DNA of 18,253 bases from an uncultured Polaribacter sp. (GTDB taxonomy: Bacteria > Bacteroidota > Bacteroidia > Flavobacteriales > Flavobacteriaceae), in the NCBI GenBank assembly GCA_913050305.1, contig CAJXAS010000015.1, positions 1 to 18,253 on the forward strand. Direction: 5' to 3'. Positions within the stretch are counted from its first letter, which is position 1. Each line of letters begins with the position of its first letter. Positions 8,201-16,276 of this stretch are shown piece after piece. Made by a program: the position numbers and the translations under genes. The notes beneath the pieces are model-generated. The model searched no databases. It was not told the origin of the DNA and saw only the letters and a list, made by a program, of their open reading frames with translations.

Positions 8201-8427
8201 TTAGAGAGGTTTCTCTATCTTATGATTTTGATAGTGCAGTTCTAAATAAATTAAAGATTAGCCAGTTAACATTAACCGCAACGGGTAAAAACTTATGGAT
8301 TATTGATAAAAATACGCCTTATGCAGATCCTGAAGCTGGTTTAAGTTCAGGTAATATCCAAGGATATCAATCTGGTGCTTATCCTTCTGTAAGAGAATTT
8401 GGTTTAAATCTTAAAGTTCAACTCTAA
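5215..8427 (+). CDS. SusC/RagA-family TonB-dependent outer-membrane transporter (pair 1)
   Basis: Outer-membrane channel that imports a large nutrient using TonB/proton-motive-force energy, capped by its SusD partner. It has 1070 residues, normal for SusC. Signal peptide MKTKFKGILTLLLAFVVQITFA is followed by QEKTISG, the start of a carboxypeptidase-regulatory-like domain (about 27-105; PGVSVLVKGT, TDFDGKYAI). Then come LDEIVVTALG, a TonB-box-like segment, and a plug (about 115-248) with the family markers NPDDIESINVLKGGAASVLYG and NGVIIITTKKG. The rest is the 22-strand barrel, including YVKLREVSLSYDF near the end. An unusual DxDxNGDGxxD calcium-type loop sits at 296-306. susD follows after 13 bases. 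Nothing in the window identifies the substrate. Confidence 0.95.
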   Translation: MKTKFKGILTLLLAFVVQITFAQEKTISGTVSDSSGTLPGVSVLVKGTSIGTQTDFDGKYAIMAKQGDILSFSYMGYKTVEKSVTDGNTMNITLQQDANLLDEIVVTALGISKAKKSLGYSTQKVDGDEVSRVKDANFINSLAGKISGVEIKQSGTMGGSTNVVIRGNSSLTGNNQALFVVDGVPMNNSNTNSGGQQTGRGGYDYGNAASDINPDDIESINVLKGGAASVLYGSSAANGVIIITTKKGKSKKNQLGVTINSSFSLGSIDKSTYTEYQDQYGAGYGAYYGSTGYFNDVDMNGDGVLDLVTPGTEDASYGAPFDGRMVYQWNSWYPELTDTYLQPTPWEAAKNNPLTFFETAETAINSVSFEGSTDKGTYRFAYTNFSQKGVLPNSSINKDILDFGGSYDLSDKLSIRTKMTYSAVRGKGRYGTGYDAKNPNQSFKQWYQTNVDIKEQEAAYFLTGQNITWNANSTTDRTPIYFDNPYWTRYENYQNDERNRINGHVTLSYEVNDWFNIMGRATLDTYSQIQEERIAVGSVDVSEYSKSLNRFQNNNYDLYLNFDKNFLEDKLNVRGTLGANIVRTSMNNLSARTTGGLVVPGLYALSNSKELSSAPGEYEASFARNSIFGNVSLGYDDYLYLEGSYRSEKASTLPKDNNTFDYFAVSSSFIFSKFIDSDLISFGKFRAGYAETGNAADALRIYDTYSSIGNMGGNPLYSLPSSKNNANLKDESTKEMELGLEMRFVNNRLGFDFSAYNKKSIDQIMSVSVSTATGYNSKFVNAGEITNKGVELSLYGEPIRTDDFNWKVNVNWSKNKNEVVSLYGDVNQLQLASVQGGVSINATIGQPYGSIVGSNYVYNDDGTKTIGADGYYIKSASKEVIGNVNPDWIGGINNSFRYKNFNFSFLIDVKKGGDVFSLDTYYGYATGIYANTVFENDLGNPVRNTLANGGGVILDGVLADGSANTTRVRADYYANPWGYKHAPGAAHTSDAGYVKLREVSLSYDFDSAVLNKLKISQLTLTATGKNLWIIDKNTPYADPEAGLSSGNIQGYQSGAYPSVREFGLNLKVQL

Positions 8428-8440
8428 AAATAATTTAATT

Positions 8441-9859
8441 ATGAAAAAACTTATAATAATAGCTTTTATTTTAGTAGGCGCTATTTCATGTACTAATGAT
8501 TTTAGTGAATGGAATATAGACCCGAAAAAAGCGACAGAAGTGCCTGCAAGCACACTATTTAGTAATGCTGAGAGAAACTTGGTAAGAACAATGAAGACCC
8601 AAAATGTTAATACGAATATCTTTAACTTTATGGCTCAATACTGGACCGCAACAACGTATCCAGATGAATCAAATTATGATTTAGGCACACGAGATGTTCC
8701 GGGAAACTTTTGGAATGCTTTGTATACAGGTGTTTTAATCGATTTAAAGGAATCAACGAATGTCTTAAATGCTGCAACAGCAAATGTTTCACCTGCACTT
8801 TTATCAAAACATAATAATCAATTAGCGGTAGTTTCTATACTTGAAGTATATACTTACCACGTTTTAGTAGATGTTTTTGGTGATATTCCTTATACAGAGG
8901 CTTTAGATATTGACAACCCATCACCAGTTTATGATAATGATTCAGATATTTATGCTTCATTATTTACAAAGCTTGATAGCGCAATTTCGAACTTGACTAC
9001 TGGTATTGAATCTTTTGGTACTGCAGATTTCATCTACGGCGGAGATGTATCGTCATGGAAAAAGTTTGCAAATTCATTAAAATTAAGAATGGCATTAAGA
9101 GTTAAAGATGGTGCTAAAATAACTTCTGCTATTGCTGGAGGTGTATTTACATCTAATGACGACAATGCAGCATTTAACTTTTTATCCTCTGATCCATATT
9201 CAAATCCTTTATGGGAGAATTTAGTTCAAAGTGGACGTTCAGATGTTTTAGTTTCTGATACCTTTGTAAATATTATATCCCCTTTAAATGACCCAAGAAC
9301 TCCAGCTTATATGGATAACAACAAAGACCCTTATATTGGAGGTCCTTATGGTGCCAATAATGCCTTTGGAGAATTTACGCATTTAGGAGAGATCTTCCAT
9401 AAGCCCGATTTTGAAGGAATTATAATGGACTATACCGAAGTTAAGTTCTTGTTAGCAGAAGCTGCAGCAAGAGGACTTGGTGGTGTAACAGGAGCAGAAA
9501 ACCACTACAATGACGCAGTAAAAGCCTCTATTGATTACTGGGTAACAGGAGCTGACACAGCTGCTTATTTAGCGCAAAGCACAGTTGCATATAATGCTAC
9601 AAACTGGGAAATGTCGATTGGAATGCAAAAATATATTGCTTTGTATTCTCACGGATTTGAAGGTTGGGCGTCATGGAGAGTCTTTGGATACCCTGTTTTA
9701 AATGCACCAATTGATGCACACGTAAGTGCAGAAGGAATGGTACCTGTTAGATTTACCTATCCTGCTGATGAAGCTCAACGTAACGGACCAAATTACGAAG
9801 CTGCAAGTGCGAGTATAGGTGGAGATAAGTTTTCTACTAGAGTTTTTTGGAATCAATAA
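8441..9859 (+). CDS. SusD-like surface lipoprotein (SusD-like_2 type, pair 1)
   Basis: Surface nutrient-binding lipoprotein that acts as the lid of the SusC channel encoded 13 bases upstream. It has 472 residues. The lipoprotein signal ends at Cys17 (GAISC), followed by TNDFSE. The text after it, NIDPKKATEVPASTLFSNAE and FMAQYWTATTYPDESNYDL, together with the later YTEVKFLLAEAAARG and MQKYIALYSHGFEGWASWR, is typical of the SusD-like_2 subgroup rather than classical SusD/RagB. The C-terminus TRVFWNQ corresponds to the family's usual end, similar to VWWDV. It is the last gene of its operon, since a strong terminator starts 52 bases later. The pseudogene at about 10107-10477 belongs to the same subgroup. 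The ligand is unknown. Confidence 0.93.
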   Translation: MKKLIIIAFILVGAISCTNDFSEWNIDPKKATEVPASTLFSNAERNLVRTMKTQNVNTNIFNFMAQYWTATTYPDESNYDLGTRDVPGNFWNALYTGVLIDLKESTNVLNAATANVSPALLSKHNNQLAVVSILEVYTYHVLVDVFGDIPYTEALDIDNPSPVYDNDSDIYASLFTKLDSAISNLTTGIESFGTADFIYGGDVSSWKKFANSLKLRMALRVKDGAKITSAIAGGVFTSNDDNAAFNFLSSDPYSNPLWENLVQSGRSDVLVSDTFVNIISPLNDPRTPAYMDNNKDPYIGGPYGANNAFGEFTHLGEIFHKPDFEGIIMDYTEVKFLLAEAAARGLGGVTGAENHYNDAVKASIDYWVTGADTAAYLAQSTVAYNATNWEMSIGMQKYIALYSHGFEGWASWRVFGYPVLNAPIDAHVSAEGMVPVRFTYPADEAQRNGPNYEAASASIGGDKFSTRVFWNQ

Positions 9860-9911
9860 TATAATTGACCCTGTTAAATTTAATAATTTGACAGTTCTTT
9901 TTAAGCATATT

Positions 9912-9945
9912 AAACCAGTGAATTTATATTCACTGGTTTTTTTTT
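9912..9945 (+). terminator. Strong intrinsic terminator after SusCD pair 1
   Basis: A 12-bp perfect stem (9912-9923 pairing with 9928-9939, core CCAGTGAAT/ATTCACTGG), a 4-base loop, and a run of nine T at 9937-9945. The A-rich left flank means it could also work in reverse. Confidence 0.9.
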
Positions 9946-10106
9946 ACTCATAATTAAATATTTAGTTCGAACATAAACCTGTAAATACTTATGAAATATC
10001 ACGAAAAGAAATTAATAACCTTATATTGTAATAGGTTGAAATTTATAAAAAACTAAACAATCGAAACATTATTCAGCTTTTATTTTGAACTCAAATAAAT
10101 ATACTA
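9946..10106. other. Non-coding stretch before the SusD pseudogene
   Basis: No intact gene or convincing motif. The last bases (about 10090-10106) may already belong to the decayed SusD gene, since they read into a TEI-V-Y segment resembling the family's YTEVKF. Further upstream I recognise nothing. Confidence 0.4.
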
Positions 10107-10477
10107 ACTGAAATAGTATACCATCAGCAGCTTATTTATAGAAAGAAATGAAGACTCTATCAGTTTTTAGAGTTAAGATCAAGCAGATATAGATGCTTAC
10201 ACAGCCCCACACTCAACTTTAACCTTAAATGAAATTGGAAGAGCTCAATTGGAACTTAAAAATGATTGCACTATATATGAATGGTTTTCAAGCCTGTAAT
10301 GCGTGAAGAAGATTAGATTATCCTCAATAGACCTACTACAGCAGCAACATTAATGAATACGCTTACTGTAAGGATACCCGACCTATATCTAAGACGCAGT
10401 CTAACTGATCTCAGTTAGCAAAGGTTTCATCAAATCCTGCAGATATGGCAACAACAGTTTGGTGAGATGTAAAATAA
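10107..10477 (+). pseudogene. Decayed 3' part of a SusD-like_2 lipoprotein gene
   Basis: Not a usable reading frame, but a clear remnant of a SusD C-terminus. From 10177 one frame reads DQADIDAY and continues to about 10260. A one-base shift then gives MIALYMNGFQACNA*RRLDYPQ at 10262-10327, which matches MQKYIALYSHGFEGWASWR in the intact SusD of pair 1. The same frame runs on, through stops at 10328 and 10406, to SSNPADMATTVW*DVK and a terminal TAA at 10475-10477. Two internal stops (TGA at 10304 and 10463) fall exactly where this family has Trp, and a third Trp has become Cys (TGT at 10295). Stops TAG 10168 and TAA 10174 lie in the first frame. The segment 10107-10176 is assigned more loosely. 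I found no trace of the N-terminal two thirds or of a susC partner. It is too diverged to be a recent copy of the adjacent susD. Confidence 0.85.
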
Positions 10478-10899
10478 TAGTATATAATCCTATTCTTTTA
10501 TATGAATGGGTAAAATATTAAATCATTTGTGGGAAATTTTAAAATACATTTTCAATTGTAAAAAATAATTAATAAAGTAAAAAACCAAACTAATTGCAAC
10601 TTAATAAGTAAAAAATAATTTATAATAAATAATTAACTGTTTATACTTACTTAAAAATTGTTAAACATTTTACTGAATTTATATATAAGTAATAGACTTA
10701 CAACTGATAAAAGTTTTCCATTTCACAATTATAGTCTACCATACAGTACTATTCTTAGTATTAGTTAACAGACATATTCTAAGTATAATGACGTGATTCC
10801 AATTACATTATTAACAAATAAAATACTGTTTTAATAAATTATTTTAATGAAATCATAAATATTTAGTGTTAAATAATAGTTTTATTAAGATAAATTTAA
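10478..10899. other. AT-rich gene-free region upstream of SusCD pair 2
   Basis: About 420 bases of very AT-rich DNA with no supported reading frame on either strand, no terminator-like hairpin and no RNA gene that I recognise. It separates the SusD remnant from the promoter of the second susC. It may hold regulatory sites or further decayed sequence, but nothing is clear enough to name. Confidence 0.4.
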
Positions 10900-10907
10900 G
10901 ACTTTTG
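10900..10907 (+). promoter_or_regulatory. Putative -7 box of SusCD pair 2
   Basis: GACTTTTG differs from TAnnTTTG only at the first base, as does the box before the other susC, and ends exactly 27 bases before the ATG in both. The 27-base leaders match at 18 positions. No clear TTG is present at -33; a TTTT at 10880-10883 is the only candidate. Confidence 0.45.
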
Positions 10908-10934
10908 ACATAATTAATTCAAATAATCATAAAA

Positions 10935-13900
10935 ATGAAAACAAAGTTTAAAGGAATTTTAACGCTATTACTGGCGTTTGTTGTGCAAATAACTTTTGCA
11001 CAAGAAAAGTCTATTTCTGGTATTGTATCCGACTCTTCTGGCACATTACCTGGCGTAAGTGTTGTTGTAAAAGGAACAAGCACAGGAACTGAAACAAATT
11101 TTGATGGAAAATATTCTATTCAAGCGAAAACTGGAGACATCTTAAGTTTTAGCTATTTAGGGTTTAAAACGTCTGAAAGAACAGTAGGCTCTTCAAATAA
11201 CATTAATGTAACCCTAGAAGAGGATGCGAATGTATTAGATGAAATTGTTATTACAGGGGTTGCAGGACCAACATCTAAGAAAAAATTATCTGTTACTGTA
11301 AATTCAGTAACTGCTAAAGACTTAGAAGATGCTCCAACTACATCAGCTGCCGGTATTTTACAAGGTAAAGTGGCAGGTGTTACTGTTACAAATCTTGGAC
11401 AACCAGGACAAGGAGCAACTATACAATTAAGAGGTGCAACCAATTTATTTGGTGGCCAATCTCCATTAATTTTAATAGATGGTGTAATTGTAGAAGGTAC
11501 TCTTGCCGACATAAACCCTGCAGATATTGCATCTTTCGAGATTGTTAAAGGAGCTTCTGCTTCTGGTATTTACGGTTCTAGAGCTGGTAATGGTGTAATA
11601 ATTATTACAAGTAAAAGAGGTAAAAAAGGAGATGGACCTCAAGTAACTTTGAGAAGTGATACAGGTTTCTCTAGATTACAAAATCAAATTGAGTTAAGTC
11701 AGTCTCATAATTATGACTTATCAAGTGACTTCGCAGCAAATCAAGGAACGTATACATCATATGCTGGTGTAGATTACGCAGCTGACTATAATGGTGTTGG
11801 TCGTGTAGGAGTATTATCTGGAGCGAGAATTGCATCTGCTGACGATTTAAATGATAACCCATACGGTGTTTATTATAACAATCAGGATGCCTTTTACAAG
11901 ACAGGTACTGATCAAACATTATATGCCTCTGTTGCAGATGCGTCTGAGACAACAAATGTTTTCTTTTCTGCTGAAAGAACTCAAAATGAGGGTATTTTTA
12001 AAGAAGTAGGAGGTTACGAAAGATATGGAGTTCGTTTAAATGCGGATTTTAAAATTAACGAATGGATAAAATTATCTACTAGTAATAACTTCATCCGTAC
12101 TAACAATGAAACTCCAGGTGGAGGTTTAGAGGGTGTATTATTTGATCTTGTTTTACAAGATCCAGATGTAAATTTAAATGCTGTAAACCCTGATGGACAA
12201 CCTTACTATTACCTTCCTAATCCTTGGGCGGCAACTGTAAATAATCCAGTTTATGAATTAAATAACAACAGAGAGCTTTCGAAAAAAATGAGATTTTTAG
12301 GTGCTTATAACCTAAATTTTAAAATTAACGATTGGTTAAGTTTGGATGCTCAGTACTCTATGGAGTCTAATAGCTATATTGCTGATGACTTTAATCCAAG
12401 TACTACATATACAACAAGTACTGCTACACCATGGGGATTTGATTATTCTGATGGTAACTATTCAAAACAAACTTATTCGGAATTGTCTCAAAAAGCACAG
12501 TTTACGTTAAATTATTCTGATAGTTTTGGTGATTTAGATGTTCAAGGTAGATTATCTTATTTAGCTGAAGATTATCATTATGAAACTTTTTATGGATTTG
12601 GTAACAATTTAATATTCCCAGGAGTTATTTCTTTAGATAACTTTAATCCTGATGATATTCAAATTGGTTCTGGTGGTCAAGACAAAAGAGCAACCAATAT
12701 GTCAGCAATTGCAGGTTTAGTTTACAAAGATCGTTACATCTTCGATGGTATGTATAGAATTGATGAATCTTCATTATTTGGACCTGAGCACAGATCTAAC
12801 GATTATTACCGTGTATCAGCAGCATATCGTATTTCTAAAGACATTAAGATACCTGGTGTTCAAGAGTTAAAGATTCGTTCTGCTATGGGAACTGCAGGTC
12901 AGAGACCCGGTTATAACTGGCAATATGACATTATTAACTTAAGCAGCGGAGCTTTATCAACAAACAGATCAAAACTTAATCCGAATTTACGTCCATCTAC
13001 AAGTACTGAAATAGACTTTGGTTTAGACGTTGCCTTTTTAAACAGATTTTCTTTTGAAGGAGTGTATTCTAAGTCAAAAACTGAAGACCAATTTATGCAA
13101 GTTGATATTTTTGCTCCAGCAAATGGAGGAGCAAACAAACAATGGCAAAATGTAGGTACGGTTGATTTCAATACAATAGAACTTACTTTAAATTCGCAGA
13201 TTATTAAAAAACAAGACTTATCTTGGGATCTTAATGTTCGTTTTGAACAAACAGGAAATGAGATTACAAATTTAAATGTAGATCCGATTACTGTAGGACC
13301 TAATAATGGTCAAATATTTAGAATTGAAGAAGGTGTAGAATTTGGTTCTATGTATGGTAGAGATTTCGTAAGAAATTTAGATCAAATGTCTGCTCAATTA
13401 CCTGATGGTTCATCAGTTTCAGATTACGTTATAAATTCAGACGGAATTGTTGTTGCAGCAAACACTATTGGAACAAGAAATGAAGCTCCTATTATTTTAC
13501 AAGACGCAGATGGTGCAGATGCATATACTAAGATTGGTTCTCAAGTAGCTGATTTCAGAATGGGTTTCACTTCAAGCTTTAGATATAAAGCATTAAGCTT
13601 TTATGCACTTTTTGACTGGCAAAAAGGTGGTGACATCTACAACAGACAAGGACAATGGTTAACTAGAGATAACAGAAATGCTATGGTTGATCAAGCTGGA
13701 AAAGCTGAAGCAGATAAAAAGACCTATAGCTACTACCAAGGTTTGTATGACACGAATAATACAAATGCACAATGGGTAGAAGATGGTTCTTACGTAAAGT
13801 TAAGAGAAGTATCTTTATTTTATACATTAAAAGGTGAAAAAATAGGAAATATATTTGACTCTGTTAAGTTAGGTGTTACAGGTAGAAACTTATTTACATT

Positions 13901-14030
13901 CACAAATTATTCAGGATGGGATCCAGAAGTACAAAAGTACGATGGAAATACACAAAGTTATTATGCTGTAGATTTTGGAGTATATCCAAATCCTACTTCC
14001 TACAATTTTAGTATTCAAGTTAAATTTTAA
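10935..14030 (+). CDS. SusC/RagA-family TonB-dependent outer-membrane transporter (pair 2)
   Basis: Second SusC-type channel, 1031 residues. The signal peptide is identical in protein sequence to that of the first SusC (MKTKFKGILTLLLAFVVQITFA), and the carboxypeptidase-regulatory-like domain (about 27-105) is also very close. From the plug onward the two diverge strongly, so they are different transporters with a shared front end. The TonB-box-like LDEIVITG is near 108. The plug (about 115-229) contains LQGKVAGVTVTNLG, NPADIASFEIVKGASASGIYG and NGVIIITSKRG. The barrel ends YVKLREVSLFYTL and then FSIQVKF with terminal Phe. susD follows after 12 bases and a third lipoprotein gene after that. 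No substrate clue lies inside the protein. Family call is secure. Confidence 0.95.
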   Translation: MKTKFKGILTLLLAFVVQITFAQEKSISGIVSDSSGTLPGVSVVVKGTSTGTETNFDGKYSIQAKTGDILSFSYLGFKTSERTVGSSNNINVTLEEDANVLDEIVITGVAGPTSKKKLSVTVNSVTAKDLEDAPTTSAAGILQGKVAGVTVTNLGQPGQGATIQLRGATNLFGGQSPLILIDGVIVEGTLADINPADIASFEIVKGASASGIYGSRAGNGVIIITSKRGKKGDGPQVTLRSDTGFSRLQNQIELSQSHNYDLSSDFAANQGTYTSYAGVDYAADYNGVGRVGVLSGARIASADDLNDNPYGVYYNNQDAFYKTGTDQTLYASVADASETTNVFFSAERTQNEGIFKEVGGYERYGVRLNADFKINEWIKLSTSNNFIRTNNETPGGGLEGVLFDLVLQDPDVNLNAVNPDGQPYYYLPNPWAATVNNPVYELNNNRELSKKMRFLGAYNLNFKINDWLSLDAQYSMESNSYIADDFNPSTTYTTSTATPWGFDYSDGNYSKQTYSELSQKAQFTLNYSDSFGDLDVQGRLSYLAEDYHYETFYGFGNNLIFPGVISLDNFNPDDIQIGSGGQDKRATNMSAIAGLVYKDRYIFDGMYRIDESSLFGPEHRSNDYYRVSAAYRISKDIKIPGVQELKIRSAMGTAGQRPGYNWQYDIINLSSGALSTNRSKLNPNLRPSTSTEIDFGLDVAFLNRFSFEGVYSKSKTEDQFMQVDIFAPANGGANKQWQNVGTVDFNTIELTLNSQIIKKQDLSWDLNVRFEQTGNEITNLNVDPITVGPNNGQIFRIEEGVEFGSMYGRDFVRNLDQMSAQLPDGSSVSDYVINSDGIVVAANTIGTRNEAPIILQDADGADAYTKIGSQVADFRMGFTSSFRYKALSFYALFDWQKGGDIYNRQGQWLTRDNRNAMVDQAGKAEADKKTYSYYQGLYDTNNTNAQWVEDGSYVKLREVSLFYTLKGEKIGNIFDSVKLGVTGRNLFTFTNYSGWDPEVQKYDGNTQSYYAVDFGVYPNPTSYNFSIQVKF

Positions 14031-14042
14031 AAGATAAAAAAA

Positions 14043-15485
14043 ATGAAAAACAATAAATTTATTTGGTTAGGAGCAATTGCAATGATGTTCCTATCATGTG
14101 ACATGGAAACCGACTTAGAAGTAGTTCAAGTGGAAGACCCATCAAGTATACAGATTGGTATTGAAGCAACTGCATTTAAGATATACCAAAACTGGTATCA
14201 AGCAGCAAATTCTTATCGTGGTCCTGGACTATCTTTAGCAGTTATGTCTGATCAAATGACATGTTCTTGGGGAAACTCTGGAATGCGTGATACTTCTAGT
14301 GAACCAAGAATAGCTTTTGATAATAATTCAACTTACGGGAGCTCTTATATTACTGAAAACTTTTTCAACTCTATGTATTCTGTTTTAGCAGATTCTAACG
14401 GTCTTGTTGCAGGAATATTAGGAGGAAGTAATTTTAGCGACAATGATAAAGTCGAAGCATTAGCTAGATTTGGTCAAGCAGCTTCCCTAGGTTCTTTAGC
14501 ACAGGTCTTTAATAAAGTATATGTTTCTGACGAAACAGGTACCTTAAATGAAGGATTAGCATATACATATGCTCAAGCTATGGATCTTGCGATTCAGAAA
14601 ATAGATTTGGCAATTATTGCTGCAGATAGAGGAGATTTTACATTATCTGAAGGACAAATTAATGGAAGCACTTACAGCAGTGCAGAATTTAGTAAATATT
14701 TGAACTCTTATGCTGCTAGATTATTAGCAACTAGTGCTAGAAATGCAAGCGAAAGAGCAGCTTTAGATTGGAATAAAATCTTAGGTTATGCAAATAACGG
14801 ATTAGATTTTGATGTTACCGTTCTAGGTGATGGGTACTCTTCTTGGTATTCTGAATGGCCTATTTATATGATTTATCCAGGTTGGGCACGTGTTGATTTA
14901 CGTACTATCAACATGATGGACCCATCATATCCTGACTATTGGCCAGCTAGTGCAGTTTCATTGCCACAAGCTACCTCAGCAGATGCAAGACTTGCTTCTG
15001 ATTATGATTATAAATCATCTCAAGATTTTATAGCAAATAGAGGAACATATCATTATTCTTCTTACCGTTATAAGCGCTATGATAGTTATACAAATACAGG
15101 TTGGCAAACTTTTCACCCAGAATTCTTAGCTGCTGAAAATGACTTATACAAAGCAGAAGCTTTAATGAGAACTGGAAACGTAAGTGGAGCTGCTGCAGTA
15201 ATAAATGCAGGTACAAGAACTTCAAGAGGTAATCTTGCAAATGTAGCCCCTGTTCAAGCAGATGTTGCTTATGCAATTCATTATGAAAGAATAGTTGAAC
15301 TAGGACAAACTGGTTTAGGACTTGCTTTCTTTGAAATGAGAGGTTTAGATCTTTTACAATCGGGTACATTATTACATTTCCCTATTCCTGGAGCGGCTTT
15401 AGATGCAAACAGCGAAGATAATTATACTTTTGGTGGAACTACAGGTGTAGCTGGACAAGATTATTCTAATGGAGGCTGGAGATAA
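14043..15485 (+). CDS. RagB/SusD-family nutrient-binding lipoprotein (pair 2)
   Basis: SusD-type lid lipoprotein for the transporter encoded 12 bases upstream; 480 residues. The lipoprotein signal ends at Cys19 (MMFLSC) followed by DMETDLE, an acidic stretch like the Bacteroidota signal that sends lipoproteins to the cell surface. The middle has the alpha-helical, TPR-like SusD character (LARFGQAASLGSLAQVFNKVY; AQAMDLAIQKIDLAI). Near the C-terminus are the usual motifs NDLYKAEALMRTGN, YAIHYERIVEL and FFEMRGLDLLQSGTLLHFPIPG. It resembles a different SusD subgroup from the SusD of pair 1, consistent with different substrates. The lipoprotein gene starts 26 bases downstream with no terminator between. 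Confidence 0.92.
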   Translation: MKNNKFIWLGAIAMMFLSCDMETDLEVVQVEDPSSIQIGIEATAFKIYQNWYQAANSYRGPGLSLAVMSDQMTCSWGNSGMRDTSSEPRIAFDNNSTYGSSYITENFFNSMYSVLADSNGLVAGILGGSNFSDNDKVEALARFGQAASLGSLAQVFNKVYVSDETGTLNEGLAYTYAQAMDLAIQKIDLAIIAADRGDFTLSEGQINGSTYSSAEFSKYLNSYAARLLATSARNASERAALDWNKILGYANNGLDFDVTVLGDGYSSWYSEWPIYMIYPGWARVDLRTINMMDPSYPDYWPASAVSLPQATSADARLASDYDYKSSQDFIANRGTYHYSSYRYKRYDSYTNTGWQTFHPEFLAAENDLYKAEALMRTGNVSGAAAVINAGTRTSRGNLANVAPVQADVAYAIHYERIVELGQTGLGLAFFEMRGLDLLQSGTLLHFPIPGAALDANSEDNYTFGGTTGVAGQDYSNGGWR

Positions 15486-15511
15486 TTTTAATATAAAACA
15501 ACAATAACATT

Positions 15512-16216
15512 ATGAAAAATAATATAAATAAGTATATATCAATCATTACATTAATGGTTGTTAGTTTAACTTTTACTTCTTGTTTAGACGAAGAGGTAGA
15601 CTTTGGAGAAGATGCATCCAAAGTTGTCGCTAACATATTCAATTTTAGCGGACCTGAAGTTTCTTATGAACAAGAGACTGCTCTATACTCTGTTGGTACA
15701 AGAGCTGGATCAGAATTTATTTGGAACGTAACTGGTGGTGAGGCTCAGCCTGTAGCTGGAGGAACGTCTATGATGAATGTATTTTTTACTGAACCTGGAA
15801 CAGCTACTGTTTCTGTATTTGAAAGAACAGCAAATGGTCAGGAATCTGAAGTAAGTATGATGAGTGTAAATGTTTTCGGACTTCCTTGTAATTGGACTTT
15901 AGTAACTCATGACACCTATGGAGATGGATGGAATGGAGGATATATAGAGGTTATAACCAATGGTATTACTACGCAATATGTTCAGCCAGCAGGTCCTTCT
16001 GATGTTACACATTTGATAGCTGTTAGTAACGGTGCTGAATTTTCAATAGCATATGTTTCTGGTGGTGGTACAGGTGGTGGACCAGGATGGGAAAGTGAAA
16101 ACTATTTCAAATTAACTGCTCCTGACGGAACTACTATGTGGGAATCAGGTTCATTAGATTATTCATCTATACCAACTGAAGGCGTTGTTACAAGTGGTAC
16201 TAACGAATGTCCATAA
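15512..16216 (+). CDS. Surface lipoprotein with PKD-like and GDGWNG-motif domains
   Basis: I do not know a specific function. It has 234 residues. The signal ends at Cys24 (TFTSC) followed by LDEEVDFGED, a strongly acidic surface-export-type signal. Residues about 45-120 look like a PKD/Ig-like beta domain (SEFIWNVTGGE, PGTATVSVFE). Residues 126-233 form a second unit bracketed by Cys126 and Cys233, the only two cysteines after the lipid Cys and so possibly a disulfide. It carries DTYGDGWNGGYIEV at 134-147. I know similar GDGWNG segments from secreted Bacteroidota proteins, often near T9SS substrates, but not their ligand; the Asp/Gly/Asn-rich motif looks suited to metal binding. As third gene of the SusCD pair 2 operon it is a plausible accessory surface glycan- or ligand-binding protein (SusE/F-like in position, not in sequence). 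A terminator follows. Confidence 0.8.
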   Translation: MKNNINKYISIITLMVVSLTFTSCLDEEVDFGEDASKVVANIFNFSGPEVSYEQETALYSVGTRAGSEFIWNVTGGEAQPVAGGTSMMNVFFTEPGTATVSVFERTANGQESEVSMMSVNVFGLPCNWTLVTHDTYGDGWNGGYIEVITNGITTQYVQPAGPSDVTHLIAVSNGAEFSIAYVSGGGTGGGPGWESENYFKLTAPDGTTMWESGSLDYSSIPTEGVVTSGTNECP

Positions 16217-16232
16217 TTTAAAAGTATAATTT

Positions 16233-16266
16233 AAAAAAGCCACCATTCTTGGTGGCTTTTTTTTTT
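16233..16266 (+). terminator. Strong intrinsic terminator after SusCD pair 2
   Basis: A 12-bp stem AAAAAAGCCACC/GGTGGCTTTTTT with loop ATTCTT (16245-16250) and ten T at 16257-16266. The flanking A run makes it potentially bidirectional. The next gene's ATG is only 10 bases beyond the T tract. Confidence 0.9.
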
Positions 16267-16276
16267 AAATCTAAGT

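Noticed and set aside
10141..10477. A phosphatase or small new protein starting at the ATG at 10149
   Set aside because: The frame stops early at several points, and the sequence is better explained as a decayed SusD C-terminus.
10935..11250. The near-identical susC starts as ends of a mobile element
   Set aside because: The similarity is confined to promoter, signal peptide and first domain in direct orientation; no transposase, terminal inverted repeats or target duplications are visible.
11153..11512. Minus-strand 119-codon frame opposite the second susC plug domain
   Set aside because: It is an antisense shadow; the plus-strand protein carries clear family motifs here.
15028..15369. Minus-strand 113-codon frame opposite the susD of pair 2
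   Set aside because: It is antisense to conserved SusD C-terminal motifs and has low-complexity Leu/Gln-rich content typical of shadow frames.
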